Below are positions 48,458 through 57,801 of a stretch of DNA of 64,000 nucleotides, piece after piece. How positions within the stretch are numbered: position 1 is the first letter of the stretch; each line of letters opens with the position of its first letter. Below the pieces are notes generated by a model. It worked only from the letters and a program-made list of their open reading frames with translations, had not been told where the DNA came from and made no database searches. The translations under genes and the position numbers were made by a program. Source of the DNA: Bifidobacterium pullorum subsp. saeculare (GTDB lineage: Bacteria; Actinomycetota; Actinomycetes; Actinomycetales; Bifidobacteriaceae); the NCBI RefSeq assembly GCF_016899725.1, contig NZ_JACLYU010000001.1, positions 186,001 through 250,000 on the forward strand, written 5' to 3'.

Positions 48458-49960
48458 TTGAGCGAGGATGATGCCATGCATGCCGTCGGCGAAGGCGGGG
48501 ACGCCGCCGGAGGCGGTGTGCTGGGCGAGCAGTCCGAGGTGCTGCTCGACGGCCAGGCGCGCGGCGTGGGCTTCGACCACGCCGGCGACGAGCTGTGGGC
48601 CGAGCGCGAGTCCCGCAACGCCCTCAAGCATGTGGAGGGCATGGGCGAGCTCAAGGACGTCACCGAGGTCGAATACCGCAAGGTGCGCCTCGAACGCGTG
48701 GTGCTCGTCGGCGTGTGGTCGCGGCTGCATACCACCGAGGCGCAGGCCGAGGAGTCGCTGCGCGAGCTGGCGGCGCTGGCCGAGACCGCCGGCGCCGTCG
48801 TCTGCGACGGCTTGCTCCAGCACCGGTTGAAGCCCGACGCCGCCACCTATGTCGGCTCCGGCAAGGCCAAGGAGATCGCGGACATCGTGGCCCGCGAGGA
48901 GGCGGACACCATCATCGTGGACGACGACCTGCCGCCCTCGCAGCGGCGCGCCCTGGAGGACGCGACGAAGGTGAAGGTCGTGGACCGCACCGCCGTCATC
49001 CTCGACATCTTCGCCCAGCACGCCACCTCGCGCGAAGGCAAGGCGCAGGTGGAGCTGGCGCAGCTCGAGTACATGCTGCCCCGCTTGCGCGGCTGGGGCG
49101 GTTCCCTGTCGCGCCAGGCCGGCGGCCGGGCGGCCGGCGCCGACGCGGGCATCGGCTCGCGCGGCCCCGGCGAGACGAAGATCGAGATGGACCGGCGCGT
49201 CATCCGCAGCCGCATCGCCCGGCTCAGACGCCAGATCGCGCAGATGGCGCCCGCCCGCGAGGTCAAGCGCGGCGCCCGCCGCCGCTACGGCCTGCCCACC
49301 GTGGCGGTCGTCGGCTACACCAACGCCGGCAAATCCTCGCTGACGAACCGGCTCACCGGCTCCGCCGAGCTCGTGGAGAACGCGCTGTTCGCCACGCTGG
49401 ACACGGCTGTGCGCCGCGCCCGCGCCAAGGACGGACGCCTCTACGCCCTCGTGGACACGGTCGGCTTCGTGCGCCGCCTGCCCACCCAGCTCGTCGAGGC
49501 GTTCAAATCGACGCTGGAGGAGGTCGGCCAGGCCGACGTCATCCTCCACGTCGTCGACGGCTCCCACCCCGACCCATTCTCCCAGATCGACGCGGTGAAC
49601 GAGGTGCTCAAGGACATCCCCGGCGCCGAATCCATCCCGCGCATCCTCGCGTTCAACAAGGCCGACCGCGTGGACGCGGCCACCCGGGAGCGGCTCATGG
49701 CGCTGGAACCGGACGCCCACCTGGTCTCCGCCTACAGCGGCGAGGGGCTCGACGGGCTCAAGGAGGCCGTCGAGGCGCTGCTGCCCAGGCCGGATGTGCA
49801 TGTGAGCGCGCTGCTGCCGTACACGGCCGGCTCCCTGCTCTCCCAGGTGCGCGAATACGGCAGCGTGGCCAGCGTCGAATACCGCGGCGACGGCGTGATG
49901 CTCGAGGCGGATGTGGACGACCATCTCGCCGCGCGCATCGTGGACGCCGCCATCGGCTGA
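48458..49960 (+). CDS. hflX: GTPase HflX (ribosome-splitting factor)
   Basis: The 500-residue protein has an N-terminal HflX domain (ERVVLVGVW, then PDAATYVGSGKAKEIADIV and RTAVILDIFAQHATSREGKAQVELAQLEYMLPRL) and a glycine-rich linker ending GSRGPGETKIEMDRR. The G domain follows with VVGYTNAGKSSLTNRL, DTVGFVRRLP and FNKADR. I choose the TTG at 48458 because GAGGAGG lies 7 nt upstream; the open frame further upstream runs antisense through the methyltransferase gene. HflX splits stalled 70S ribosomes under stress. It is divergent from the methyltransferase-hrpA pair. Confidence 0.93.
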   Translation: MSEDDAMHAVGEGGDAAGGGVLGEQSEVLLDGQARGVGFDHAGDELWAERESRNALKHVEGMGELKDVTEVEYRKVRLERVVLVGVWSRLHTTEAQAEESLRELAALAETAGAVVCDGLLQHRLKPDAATYVGSGKAKEIADIVAREEADTIIVDDDLPPSQRRALEDATKVKVVDRTAVILDIFAQHATSREGKAQVELAQLEYMLPRLRGWGGSLSRQAGGRAAGADAGIGSRGPGETKIEMDRRVIRSRIARLRRQIAQMAPAREVKRGARRRYGLPTVAVVGYTNAGKSSLTNRLTGSAELVENALFATLDTAVRRARAKDGRLYALVDTVGFVRRLPTQLVEAFKSTLEEVGQADVILHVVDGSHPDPFSQIDAVNEVLKDIPGAESIPRILAFNKADRVDAATRERLMALEPDAHLVSAYSGEGLDGLKEAVEALLPRPDVHVSALLPYTAGSLLSQVREYGSVASVEYRGDGVMLEADVDDHLAARIVDAAIG

Positions 49961-49968
49961 ACGACGGA

Positions 49969-51131
<1,163 letters not shown>

Positions 51132-51174
51132 CGGCCCCGGGTTCCATCGAACCCGCCGATTAGCCGATATCCAT

Positions 51175-51221
51175 CCGGAACCCCGGCGCACCTGCCCCAC
51201 GCAGGTGCGCCGGGGTTCCGG
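51175..51221 (+). terminator. Perfect 21-bp terminator hairpin after ldh
   Basis: Arms at 51175-51195 and 51201-51221 are perfectly complementary around CCCAC. A short T-run (GTTTAG) follows. It is the strongest terminator in the window. Confidence 0.85.
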
Positions 51222-51335
51222 CGTTTAGGCGGCGATGAGAACGGTAGTGAGAAACAATCTCGATTGCCGCCGCCCCCGACCATTGACCTTCGCATGCCGC
51301 GGACCACTGGCATGCGCCACCGAAAGGAGCCTCCT

Positions 51336-52283
51336 ATGGCACATGACCACCGTCCCACACCCACCGCCGGCGCCACGCCGGCCGCCGCCGCGGCGCACCA
51401 GCGCCGCCTGCTCATGACCATGGCCCTGACCGGCACCGTATTCGTCGCCGAGGTGGTGGGCGCGATCGTCACCGGCTCGCTGGCACTGCTGGTCGACGCC
51501 GGCCACATGCTCACCGACCTGTCGGTGCTCGTGGCCTCCACGATCACCGCGGCCCTTATGCGCCGCAAACCCAGCGAACGCCGCACCTGGGGCTGGGCCA
51601 GGCTCGAGGTGGTGACCGCGGCGGGCGGCGCCGCCGTGCTGTTCATCGTGGGCGTGTACGCGCTGGTGGAGGCCGGCATGCGTCTGTTCGGCGGCGGTGA
51701 AGGCGGCGTGCATGACATCCGCCTGCTGCTCGGCTTCGGCATCCTGGGCCTGGCGGCCAACCTGGGCTCGATCGGCATCCTCGCCTCGCAGCGCGGCGAC
51801 AATATGAACATGCGCGCCGCCTTCCTGGAGGTGCTCAACGACGCACTGGGATCGATCGCCGTGGTGATTTCCGCGGTGGTGATGCTGTCCACCGGATGGC
51901 ATGGCTTCGACGCCGTGGCCGGCGGTGTGATCGCACTGCTCATGATTCCGCGCGCCGTCAAGCTGCTGCGCGATGCGGTGCGCGTGCTGCTGGAGGAGAC
52001 GCCCGAGGGGCTGGACCTGGAGGAGGTGCGCCGGCATCTGGAGTCCGTGCCGCATGTGGTGGCCGTGCACGACATCCACGCCAGCACGGTGGCCACGGGC
52101 ATGCCGATCTTCATGGCGCATGTGGTGGTGGAGCCCGGGCTCACCATGGAGCAGGGCGCGCAGATCCTGCACCGGCTGCAGGACTGCCTGCGCGAGCATT
52201 TCCCGGTGTCCGTCTCCCATACCACCTTCCAGCTGGAGCCGGAAGGCTACACCACGCCGTCGGCTGCCGAACTCCACCGGTAG
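51336..52283 (+). CDS. Cation diffusion facilitator (CzcD/ZitB-like metal exporter)
   Basis: The 315-residue protein has a His-containing N-terminus (MAHDHRP), six membrane segments and a cytoplasmic C-terminal domain. The metal site in TM2 is LVDAGHMLTDL (DxxxHxxxD-type). The TM5 site reads EVLNDALGS, with Glu at the position where many Zn-CDFs have His. The likely role is export of zinc or another divalent metal. AAAGGAG precedes the ATG. A GAGA-N5-TCTC repeat (about 51250-51262) and a 7-bp inverted repeat (51292-51298/51309-51315) in the upstream gap could be operator sites but are unassigned. Confidence 0.9.
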   Translation: MAHDHRPTPTAGATPAAAAAHQRRLLMTMALTGTVFVAEVVGAIVTGSLALLVDAGHMLTDLSVLVASTITAALMRRKPSERRTWGWARLEVVTAAGGAAVLFIVGVYALVEAGMRLFGGGEGGVHDIRLLLGFGILGLAANLGSIGILASQRGDNMNMRAAFLEVLNDALGSIAVVISAVVMLSTGWHGFDAVAGGVIALLMIPRAVKLLRDAVRVLLEETPEGLDLEEVRRHLESVPHVVAVHDIHASTVATGMPIFMAHVVVEPGLTMEQGAQILHRLQDCLREHFPVSVSHTTFQLEPEGYTTPSAAELHR

Positions 52284-52335
52284 GAGCGGGCGGGGCCGGT
52301 GCCGGCGGGACACGGCCGCCGGCACCGGCGCGCGT

Positions 52336-53127
52336 CTACAACTTGCGCAGCACGGTGACGACCTTGCCCATGATGCGGGCGTCGGTGCCGTCGATGGGGG
52401 AGTAGGCCGGGTTGTGCGGCATCAGCCAGACGTGGCCATGCTCCCGGCGCAGCGTTTTGACGGTGGCCTCGTCGTCCAGCAGCGCGGCGACGATGTCGCC
52501 GTTCTCCGCGTCCTCCTGCTCGCGCACCACTACGAAGTCGCCGTCGCAGATCGCCGCGTCCACCATGGAATCGCCGTGCACCTCGAGCATGAACAGCGTG
52601 CCGCGGCCGGTGAGCCGCTCCGGCAGGCGCATCACATCCTCCACATGCTGCTCGGCGGTGATGGGCTGTCCGGCGGCGATGCGGCCGACCAGAGGCACGT
52701 CATGGGAATCCAGGATCGATTCCACGCGCAGTCCGGGGAACAACTGCCGGACGATCGCGGCGCCCTCATCCCCTTCCTCGGGTCGCAGGCCGCATGGTTC
52801 GGCGGAACCTCGGACCGCCTCGCCGGCGTCTTCGGAACGGGGGGACGCCGGCTGGTCGACGAGCTCGATGGCGCGGCCTTTGTTCGCGTTCATGCGCAGG
52901 AAGCCCTTCTCCTCCAGCGCTTGGAGCTGATGCTTGACCGAGGACGGGGACTTGAGACCCACCGCCTCGCCGATCTCGCGGAAGGAAGGGGCGAACCCCT
53001 GCCTGGCGATATGCGCGCGCACCGCCTCCAACACCAACCGCTGCCGCTCGGTGAGGGAGCCGACGTCGCCGAAGGCATGGGTGCTGTCCGCGCCGGAGCG
53101 CCTGTGATCGGGCGGCATGGTGGTCAC
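52336..53127 (-). CDS. lexA: SOS repressor LexA
   Basis: The 263-residue repressor has an N-terminal winged HTH (LTERQRLVLEAVRAHIARQGF, then PSFREIGEAVGLKSPSSVKHQL). A long acidic linker (about residues 85-130) and the S24 self-cleavage domain follow. The cleavage site is GRIAAGQPI, the nucleophile is in HGDSMVDAAI and the base is in DEATVKTL. GTG at 53127 is chosen because AAAGGAG lies 6 nt upstream. The region between it and the LysM gene carries several SOS boxes, so autoregulation is expected. Confidence 0.95.
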   Translation of the reverse strand: MTTMPPDHRRSGADSTHAFGDVGSLTERQRLVLEAVRAHIARQGFAPSFREIGEAVGLKSPSSVKHQLQALEEKGFLRMNANKGRAIELVDQPASPRSEDAGEAVRGSAEPCGLRPEEGDEGAAIVRQLFPGLRVESILDSHDVPLVGRIAAGQPITAEQHVEDVMRLPERLTGRGTLFMLEVHGDSMVDAAICDGDFVVVREQEDAENGDIVAALLDDEATVKTLRREHGHVWLMPHNPAYSPIDGTDARIMGKVVTVLRKL

Positions 53128-53181
53128 GTCAGGCTCCTTTCGGCTGTTTTCCACCAGCATAACCGCTTCGCGCCGCGACAT

Positions 53182-53263
53182 CAAACAAATGTTCGATGTG
53201 TGCTTGACGGATTCGAACATCCGTGCCATGCTTAGAACAAATGTTCGATAGAACGTCTGTTCG
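53182..53263. promoter_or_regulatory. Cluster of SOS (LexA) boxes between lexA and the LysM gene
   Basis: Matches to TCGAAC-N4-GTTCGA are: 53182-53195 (CAAAC-AAAT-GTTCG, one mismatch), 53234-53247 (AGAAC-AAAT-GTTCG) and 53250-53263 (AGAAC-GTCT-GTTCG), plus a weak half-site at 53214-53227. A -35-like TTGACG at 53204-53209 and a -10-like TGCTTA about 18 nt later fit a promoter toward the LysM gene that overlaps the weak site and abuts the 53234 box. The arrangement allows LexA control of both directions. Confidence 0.85.
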
Positions 53264-53279
53264 AAAGGGTGTGGTGGCT

Positions 53280-53678
53280 ATGGCACGGATGGTGTGGGGA
53301 CATGCGGTGGCCAGGCGGGCGGCCAAGGGCGGCGCCACGCCGGCGGAAGGCATGCGCGGGCGCCGGACTGACGGGGCGGGCGCTTCGCGCACGGCGCATG
53401 GCGCCGCGGCCGGTCGTGCGCTGGCCATGGTGATGATGGCGGTGTGCTCCGGCGCCATGGCGGGGATGCTGCTGCCCGGGCATGCGCCTTCGATCGGCGC
53501 GGAGGCGCCGGTGAGCGTGGTCACCGTGCGCCCGGGGGATACGCTGTGGAGCTATGCGGCGGACATCACGCCCGCCGGCGGCGATGTGGGCGCCACCGTG
53601 GACGAGCTGGTCGAGCTCAACGGTCTGGAGGGGCCGTCGCTCCAGGTGGGCCAGCGGCTCGTCGTGCCCGGCCGGTGA
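53280..53678 (+). CDS. LysM-domain membrane protein, candidate SOS cell-division inhibitor
   Basis: The 132-residue protein has a basic N-terminus, one membrane segment (ALAMVMMAVCSGAMAGMLL) and an extracellular LysM domain (VVTVRPGDTLWSYAADITP to LQVGQRLVVPGR). Divergence from lexA and the SOS boxes place it with LexA-neighbour proteins: YneA in Bacillus, DivS in Corynebacterium, Rv2719c in M. tuberculosis, which delay division after DNA damage. The ATG at 53280 has AAAGGG upstream; GTGs two and three codons earlier are alternatives. In M. tuberculosis nrdR follows directly; here accessory DNA intervenes. Confidence 0.85.
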   Translation: MARMVWGHAVARRAAKGGATPAEGMRGRRTDGAGASRTAHGAAAGRALAMVMMAVCSGAMAGMLLPGHAPSIGAEAPVSVVTVRPGDTLWSYAADITPAGGDVGATVDELVELNGLEGPSLQVGQRLVVPGR

Positions 53679-53699
53679 CCGTGCGGTGTCCGGCGTGGA

Positions 53700-53805
53700 A
53701 TGCCCGGGCACTATTCGCCGGTATCTTCCACGCCGCGCTCTTGGCCGTCGCTACCATCCGCGAATTCACAGCCCTTCCGCTACTGCAGGAATCGGCCTCA
53801 TGTAA
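53700..53805 (+). pseudogene. Decayed tail of an ABC permease
   Basis: In one frame this stretch reads ALFAGIFHAALLAVATIRE, closely resembling the C-terminus of the intact-end permease at about 58.81-58.88 kb (ALFTGTLLAAILAALAIRE). No start or upstream part is present. It appears to be the last remnant of a second copy of that permease. Confidence 0.5.
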
Positions 53806-53984
53806 CAGTGAGCGCGAAGCCGGGAACGGTGGGGGTGCTTGTGGAAGTGGTATTATTCCGAACGTCCAGGTCAGCTCCAAGAAGGTGCTGGCGCAGATGC
53901 TCGTTTACTTCAATCCTACCGTGATTCCGCGCATGCGGGGGTCGGGGCCCCAGCGGTCAAGGCGATACTTCGCAGTATTGGCGA
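53806..53984. other. Intergenic stretch without a recognisable gene
   Basis: Several short frames are open here but none has a start with a ribosome-binding signal or a recognisable domain. It looks like decayed DNA between the permease tail and the convergent lipoprotein gene. Confidence 0.5.
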
Positions 53985-54662
53985 TCACTCATTGCCTGCG
54001 GAAACAAACAAATGACCGTTGGCGGCAAGGCATCCCCGAACTTCCGCGTTATTGGGGTCGAAGCCGAGGTCATCGCTTCCATGAGCCCATGCGCCGCTGT
54101 CCTTTTTGTATTGTTCGAGCGTATAACTCGTGCTCACAAGGTTATGGCGTTTCAGACAGTCAAGGGCGCCCTCATCCTGATCCTTATAGAGGGAGGGATT
54201 GCCCACCTGGAGCATATACAGTTTCTGCACGGCTTCTACATGCGCAGTGTCGCAGGCGTCAAGATCCCTGGCCTGCTTTTCCACGGCGTTCAGATCAGTT
54301 GCCAATTCCGGTGAAGCATCATCAGAATCCGGATGCTGCAGCCCGTTGGGATATCTGATCATCTGCGGTTTGTTGTAGCCCTTGTCTGTTACGCATGAAC
54401 TGTACCGTTGCCAGGCAGCTTCATAATCGGAAACTGAGACTTTGCCATGCTTGATCACTGATCGAAGGATGTTCTTTTGTTGGGCATCCATGGAACCATT
54501 GTCAGCATCAAGCAGCTGCCGGGCATACTCGCTTAACGAAGACGTCAGTTTTGCGCCACCGGTATCAGGAGAAGCGTGATTCTCCTGCCCGCACCCGCCA
54601 CACAAAAGTAGGCCAGCCAGAACAATCACAGCGCAGATGCGCCTGCATACACGCGTATTCAT
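53985..54662 (-). CDS. Putative lipoprotein, paralogue A of a local family
   Basis: The 225-residue protein has a signal peptide with a lipobox-like LLLCGGC near residue 20, so it should be lipid-anchored outside the cell. The mature part is polar and carries paired Cys. Landmarks shared with its neighbour at 55 kb are VSVSDYEAAWQRY, a Tyr/Ser-Cys segment, IRYPNGL, QVGNPSLYKD, CLKRHNLVSTSYTLEQY and the tail EVRGCLAANGH. The ATG at 54662 is preferred over 54665 because AGAGG then has a 5-nt gap. I know no function; the partner genes suggest a role with the ABC export unit. The DNA is AT-richer than the core genome. Confidence 0.7.
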   Translation of the reverse strand: MNTRVCRRICAVIVLAGLLLCGGCGQENHASPDTGGAKLTSSLSEYARQLLDADNGSMDAQQKNILRSVIKHGKVSVSDYEAAWQRYSSCVTDKGYNKPQMIRYPNGLQHPDSDDASPELATDLNAVEKQARDLDACDTAHVEAVQKLYMLQVGNPSLYKDQDEGALDCLKRHNLVSTSYTLEQYKKDSGAWAHGSDDLGFDPNNAEVRGCLAANGHLFVSAGNE

Positions 54663-54851
54663 CATTGCCTCTCTTAACCCTGGGCTCATGCAGTAATGAC
54701 GGTGTGTCTTCCTGGAAAAATAAACAAACTTCAGACGCAGGACACTAGGCAGGTGTTACACTTGCACTTAGAACTTGGGGTTCCTGAGGAATGCAGATAC
54801 TTTTGGTACCTTGGCATTTGACGAGGTAGTCAATATGCAAGGGAGGGTAAA

Positions 54852-55019
54852 ATGAAAAAAATTAAGCTTTTCACGGCGACTATGTCTTCAGTTTTACTGT
54901 GCGTAGTTGCGATGTTTACGGGAGTACAAGGTGCCAGTGCTGAAACCCGTAATTCTACGGTACAGTCTACTGTATATGGGTCAGCGTTAAATATAAACGA
55001 TAGCGCGAGGATTTACTGA
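54852..55019 (+). CDS. Small secreted peptide (55 residues) of unknown function
   Basis: The peptide begins MKKIKLFTATMSSVL and has a classical Sec signal ending VQGASA-ET, leaving a mature part of about 25 residues rich in Ser, Thr and Asn and ending INDSARIY. GGGAGGG lies 4 nt before the ATG, a strong ribosome-binding site. The stop is one base from the ATG of the following lipoprotein gene, so both are probably one operon. It has no Cys after the signal peptide and matches no bacteriocin family I can name. A role as an exported signal, toxin or pheromone is speculation. Confidence 0.6.
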   Translation: MKKIKLFTATMSSVLLCVVAMFTGVQGASAETRNSTVQSTVYGSALNINDSARIY

Positions 55020-55020
55020 T

Positions 55021-55725
55021 ATGCTATCTATGACAAATGTGCGAACATGTATGCTTGTGCGAATCATGTCCGCACTCGTATGCGCTGCATGGTTATGTAG
55101 TTGCTCCGGTTGTTCAGAAGTGTCAGACCAGACGGCCTCCGGTGGTGATGCTCCTCAGATTATGAATAAGGGAGCTCGCAAAGCTGATTCAATGTCTTCA
55201 TTCATTGATCAGATTCTGTCCTATTCTGAGACTACTGATAAGGCTCGTGAAGTTCTGGAACGCGCCAAGGCAAATGGGGGCATATCCGTGTCGGATTATG
55301 AAAACGCCTGGGCCAGTTACAAGCAATGCATGCTGGATAAGGAATACCGGGAAATACTGCTGATTAAATATCCTAATGGCATGTATGATGAGGCAATGCA
55401 TGCCAAGGGGACGCATGAGCAGGAAAACAAATACGATGATGACAAAGCAGTCTGTGCTGCAGATCTCAACCTCGTCAATATGGTTTACGGCATGCAGCAA
55501 GGCAATCCTGACCTGTATTCGAATATCAATGAAGCCATTGTTGATTATCTGAAAAAGAACCATGTTGTTCCCAAAGAATACTCTGCTGAACAGTATGCAC
55601 AGGAGTAGATGAATGGCCCGGATTCTTTTACATATGGCGCGAAGAATCCGAAAGTACGAGGCTGTCAGGTTGCCAACAAATCATTCGTTTATTACGAAGA
55701 TGATCCGGTTGAACATCTCTGGTAA
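55021..55725 (+). pseudogene. Putative lipoprotein, paralogue B, with an in-frame TAG
   Basis: The first part (to 55608) encodes a signal peptide with lipobox-like WLCSC, then ISVSDYENAWASY, LIKYPNGM, QQGNPDLYS and HVVPKEYSAEQYAQE. A TAG at 55606-55608 interrupts it. Immediately after, the same frame continues for 38 codons with NPKVRGCQVANKSF, which aligns with the tail EVRGCLAANGH of paralogue A. The gene was therefore full-length once. ATG directly follows TAG, so the tail could in theory be reinitiated as a separate short peptide without a signal. GAGGA lies 9 nt before the first ATG. Confidence 0.75.
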
Positions 55726-55791
55726 TTAGATAATAGGGCATATTCCTTAATCATTTTATCTATTCTTGAAATATGGGAATATGCCAGGCAG

Positions 55792-55923
55792 GAGCATGCT
55801 GCCGAGAGCAGCGGCAATGATCATGGTTACTCCTTTGATCCGGCTGACCCTGCGGTGAAGGCGTGTCAGGTGGCGAACAACATGCTAGAAAACGATGCCT
55901 GTGTTGTCTCGAGGCATCGTTGA
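55792..55923 (+). pseudogene. C-terminal fragment of a third lipoprotein paralogue
   Basis: The frame reads SSGNDHGYSFDPADPAVKACQVANNML, corresponding to GSDDLGFDPNNAEVRGCLAANGH of paralogue A. No upstream part or start exists. It ends in TGA at 55921-55923. Confidence 0.6.
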
Positions 55924-55938
55924 CGTATGTGTCGGGGC

Positions 55939-56034
55939 ATGGTTGACGGTGCCATGGGGCTGGTGCCGCGCGGTTATACGGTGGATCAGTTACTGACAGC
56001 CGGGGGAGGGCAGACCGGTGAAAGCACAGCGTAA
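55939..56034 (+). pseudogene. Fragment of a fourth lipoprotein paralogue
   Basis: The 31-codon frame contains GLVPRGYTVDQLLTAG, which aligns with NLVSTSYTLEQYKKD and HVVPKEYSAEQYAQE of the two longer copies. Its end overlaps the start of the membrane-fusion gene by 17 nt. Confidence 0.45.
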
Positions 56035-57155
56035 GCGGAACAGGGGAGACGGGCGTGACCGCCGCAGGGTTTCGGTGGCGTGGCTGTTGTTGGCGGTGTT
56101 GCTGACTGCGGCGTTGGCGGTGGGGGCGTGTGCGCTGTTGCTGCCGGATCGGCCGCCGGCGTTGCTGGGGCAGGCTGCGGAGGTGACGAGTGCGCCGGCG
56201 AGCGTACAGGAGTATTCCGGTCAGCAGCAGGTGACGGTGGTGCCGTCGATGAGCGCGAAACGTGATCTGGTGGGGAATGCGTCGGGTACGGTGACGGCTG
56301 ACTGGTCTGCCGGCGGGCTGAATTCAGGGAAGGGCGCGTACCGGGTGAATGACCGGACGGTGGTTGCGTTGGCGACTGCGAGTCCGCTGTACCGTGATCT
56401 CGCCACGAATGATACGGGCGAGGATGTGCGCGTTGAATGATGAGCTGAACCGGCTGGGGTATCGGGCTTCACCGGGGTCAGACCGGTATACGTGGGCTAC
56501 GTCGGCCGGTTGGAAACAGCTGATGACTGATAGCGGCAACAGCTCAGACGGTAATCTTCTGGTGGCGGATACGCTGTGGATTCCCGCGGCGAGTGTAGCG
56601 GTGGGCAACAACTGGCAGGCGACGGTTGGGACGCCCGTGTCGGCTGCGTCTCCGGTGGGTGAGGTGCCGGGCAGTCTGGTGAAACTGGCAGTGAAGAACG
56701 GTCAGCCGTCTGATCATGACCGTCAGCTGACTGCGTTGGGACAGACGACGACGTTGCCGGCCGGGCAGACGGAGGTGGCGGATGCCGCGTTCCTGGCTCA
56801 GGTGGCCGCTACACCGGATTTTCAGAGTATGGATGAGAACGCCCGTGCCGCCGGGTTTGACGCGACGCTGACGTTGCAGGAGCCGGTGACGGTGTTGCGT
56901 GTGCCGGCCGGTGCCGTGTTTGGTATCAGGAATACGTCGGGTTGTGTTGTCGCGCTGGGCGGCGGGGATAAAGCCGGTGCCGGAGCGTCATCCGGTTCCG
57001 AGAGGAAGACCGGTACTTCCGGACGTGTGGTGAAGGTGACCATCGTGGGTTCGGAACTGGGCGTGAGCCTGGTCACGCCGGCTGACGGGGCGGAACCTTC
57101 CTCGATTGCGACGGTTGCGATCGGTTCGGCACTGTCCGGCCGTTCCTGCCGGTGA
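56018..57155 (+). pseudogene. Peptidoglycan-binding/membrane-fusion-like protein broken by a GC-repeat frameshift
   Basis: GTG at 56018 with GGAGG upstream starts a protein with a basic N-terminus and one membrane segment (VAWLLLAVLLTAALAVGACALLL), then an extracellular adaptor region. The first frame ends DTGEDVRVE-stop at 56440. The other frame continues ALNDELNRLGYRASPGSDRYTWATSAGW, a PG_binding_1 repeat, and then TLQEPVTVLRVPAGAVFGI and IVGSELGVSLV, as in HlyD-like adaptors of MacB-type exporters. Restoring one CG in the GTGCGCG tract at 56426-56432 rejoins DVRALNDELNRLGY. It is followed by its ATPase 10 nt later. Confidence 0.8.
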
Positions 57156-57165
57156 GGAGCCGGCC

Positions 57166-57801
57166 ATGGATGACGGCATGGTGGTGGCGACGCATGATGT
57201 GGCGCACCGGTTTCCGGGTACGGATGTGCTGTTCGAACACCTGAATATCACTGTGCGCCCGGGGGAGACGGTGGCGGTGTGCGGGCCGTCGGGGTGCGGC
57301 AAATCGACGCTGCTGTCGATTCTGGCCGGTTGGGAGAAACCCTGGCATGGCACGGTGGAACGTCACGGCATTGGCAGGATCGGCTGGGCGTTTCAGAACC
57401 CGTATGGCGTGCCCGAGCGTACGGCGCTGGACCATGTGGTGTTCCCGCTGCTGGCCAAGGGAATGACACGGCGTGCGGCGGAGCCGCAGGCGATGGAAGC
57501 GCTGGGACTGTTTGATTTGGAGTATGCGGCGGGGCGGCGGTTCGCCGATCTGTCCGGCGGGGAGGCGCAGCGGCTGATGCTGGCGCGTGCGGTGTGCGCG
57601 CGCCCGGATCTGCTGCTGGTGGATGAGCCTACCGCCCAGCTGGACACGCGCACCGTGCATTCGGTGTCCCATGTGCTGGGGCATCTGGCCGGTCAGGGCA
57701 TGATTGTCATGGTGGCCACCCATGACCCGGATACGCGTGACGCATGCCGGCGTGTGATCGATTTGGCGGAGTACGCGCCCCGAGGGGAGGCGAATGCGTG
57801 A
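57166..57801 (+). CDS. ABC transporter ATP-binding protein, MacB/LolD-like
   Basis: The 211-residue ATPase is intact. Walker A is GPSGCGKSTLL near residue 40, the Q-loop is FQNPYGVPERTALDHV, the signature is LSGGEAQRLMLARAV, Walker B is LLLVDEPTAQLD and the switch His is in VATHDPD. GAGGAG lies 7 nt upstream of the ATG. It sits between a frameshifted adaptor and a permease with an in-frame stop, so it probably has no working partners in this isolate. The stop overlaps the permease start (TGATG). Confidence 0.92.
   Translation: MDDGMVVATHDVAHRFPGTDVLFEHLNITVRPGETVAVCGPSGCGKSTLLSILAGWEKPWHGTVERHGIGRIGWAFQNPYGVPERTALDHVVFPLLAKGMTRRAAEPQAMEALGLFDLEYAAGRRFADLSGGEAQRLMLARAVCARPDLLLVDEPTAQLDTRTVHSVSHVLGHLAGQGMIVMVATHDPDTRDACRRVIDLAEYAPRGEANA

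Noticed and set aside
51250..51315. Zur- or Fur-like operator before the metal exporter
   Set aside because: The inverted repeats are short and match no consensus well enough to name a regulator.
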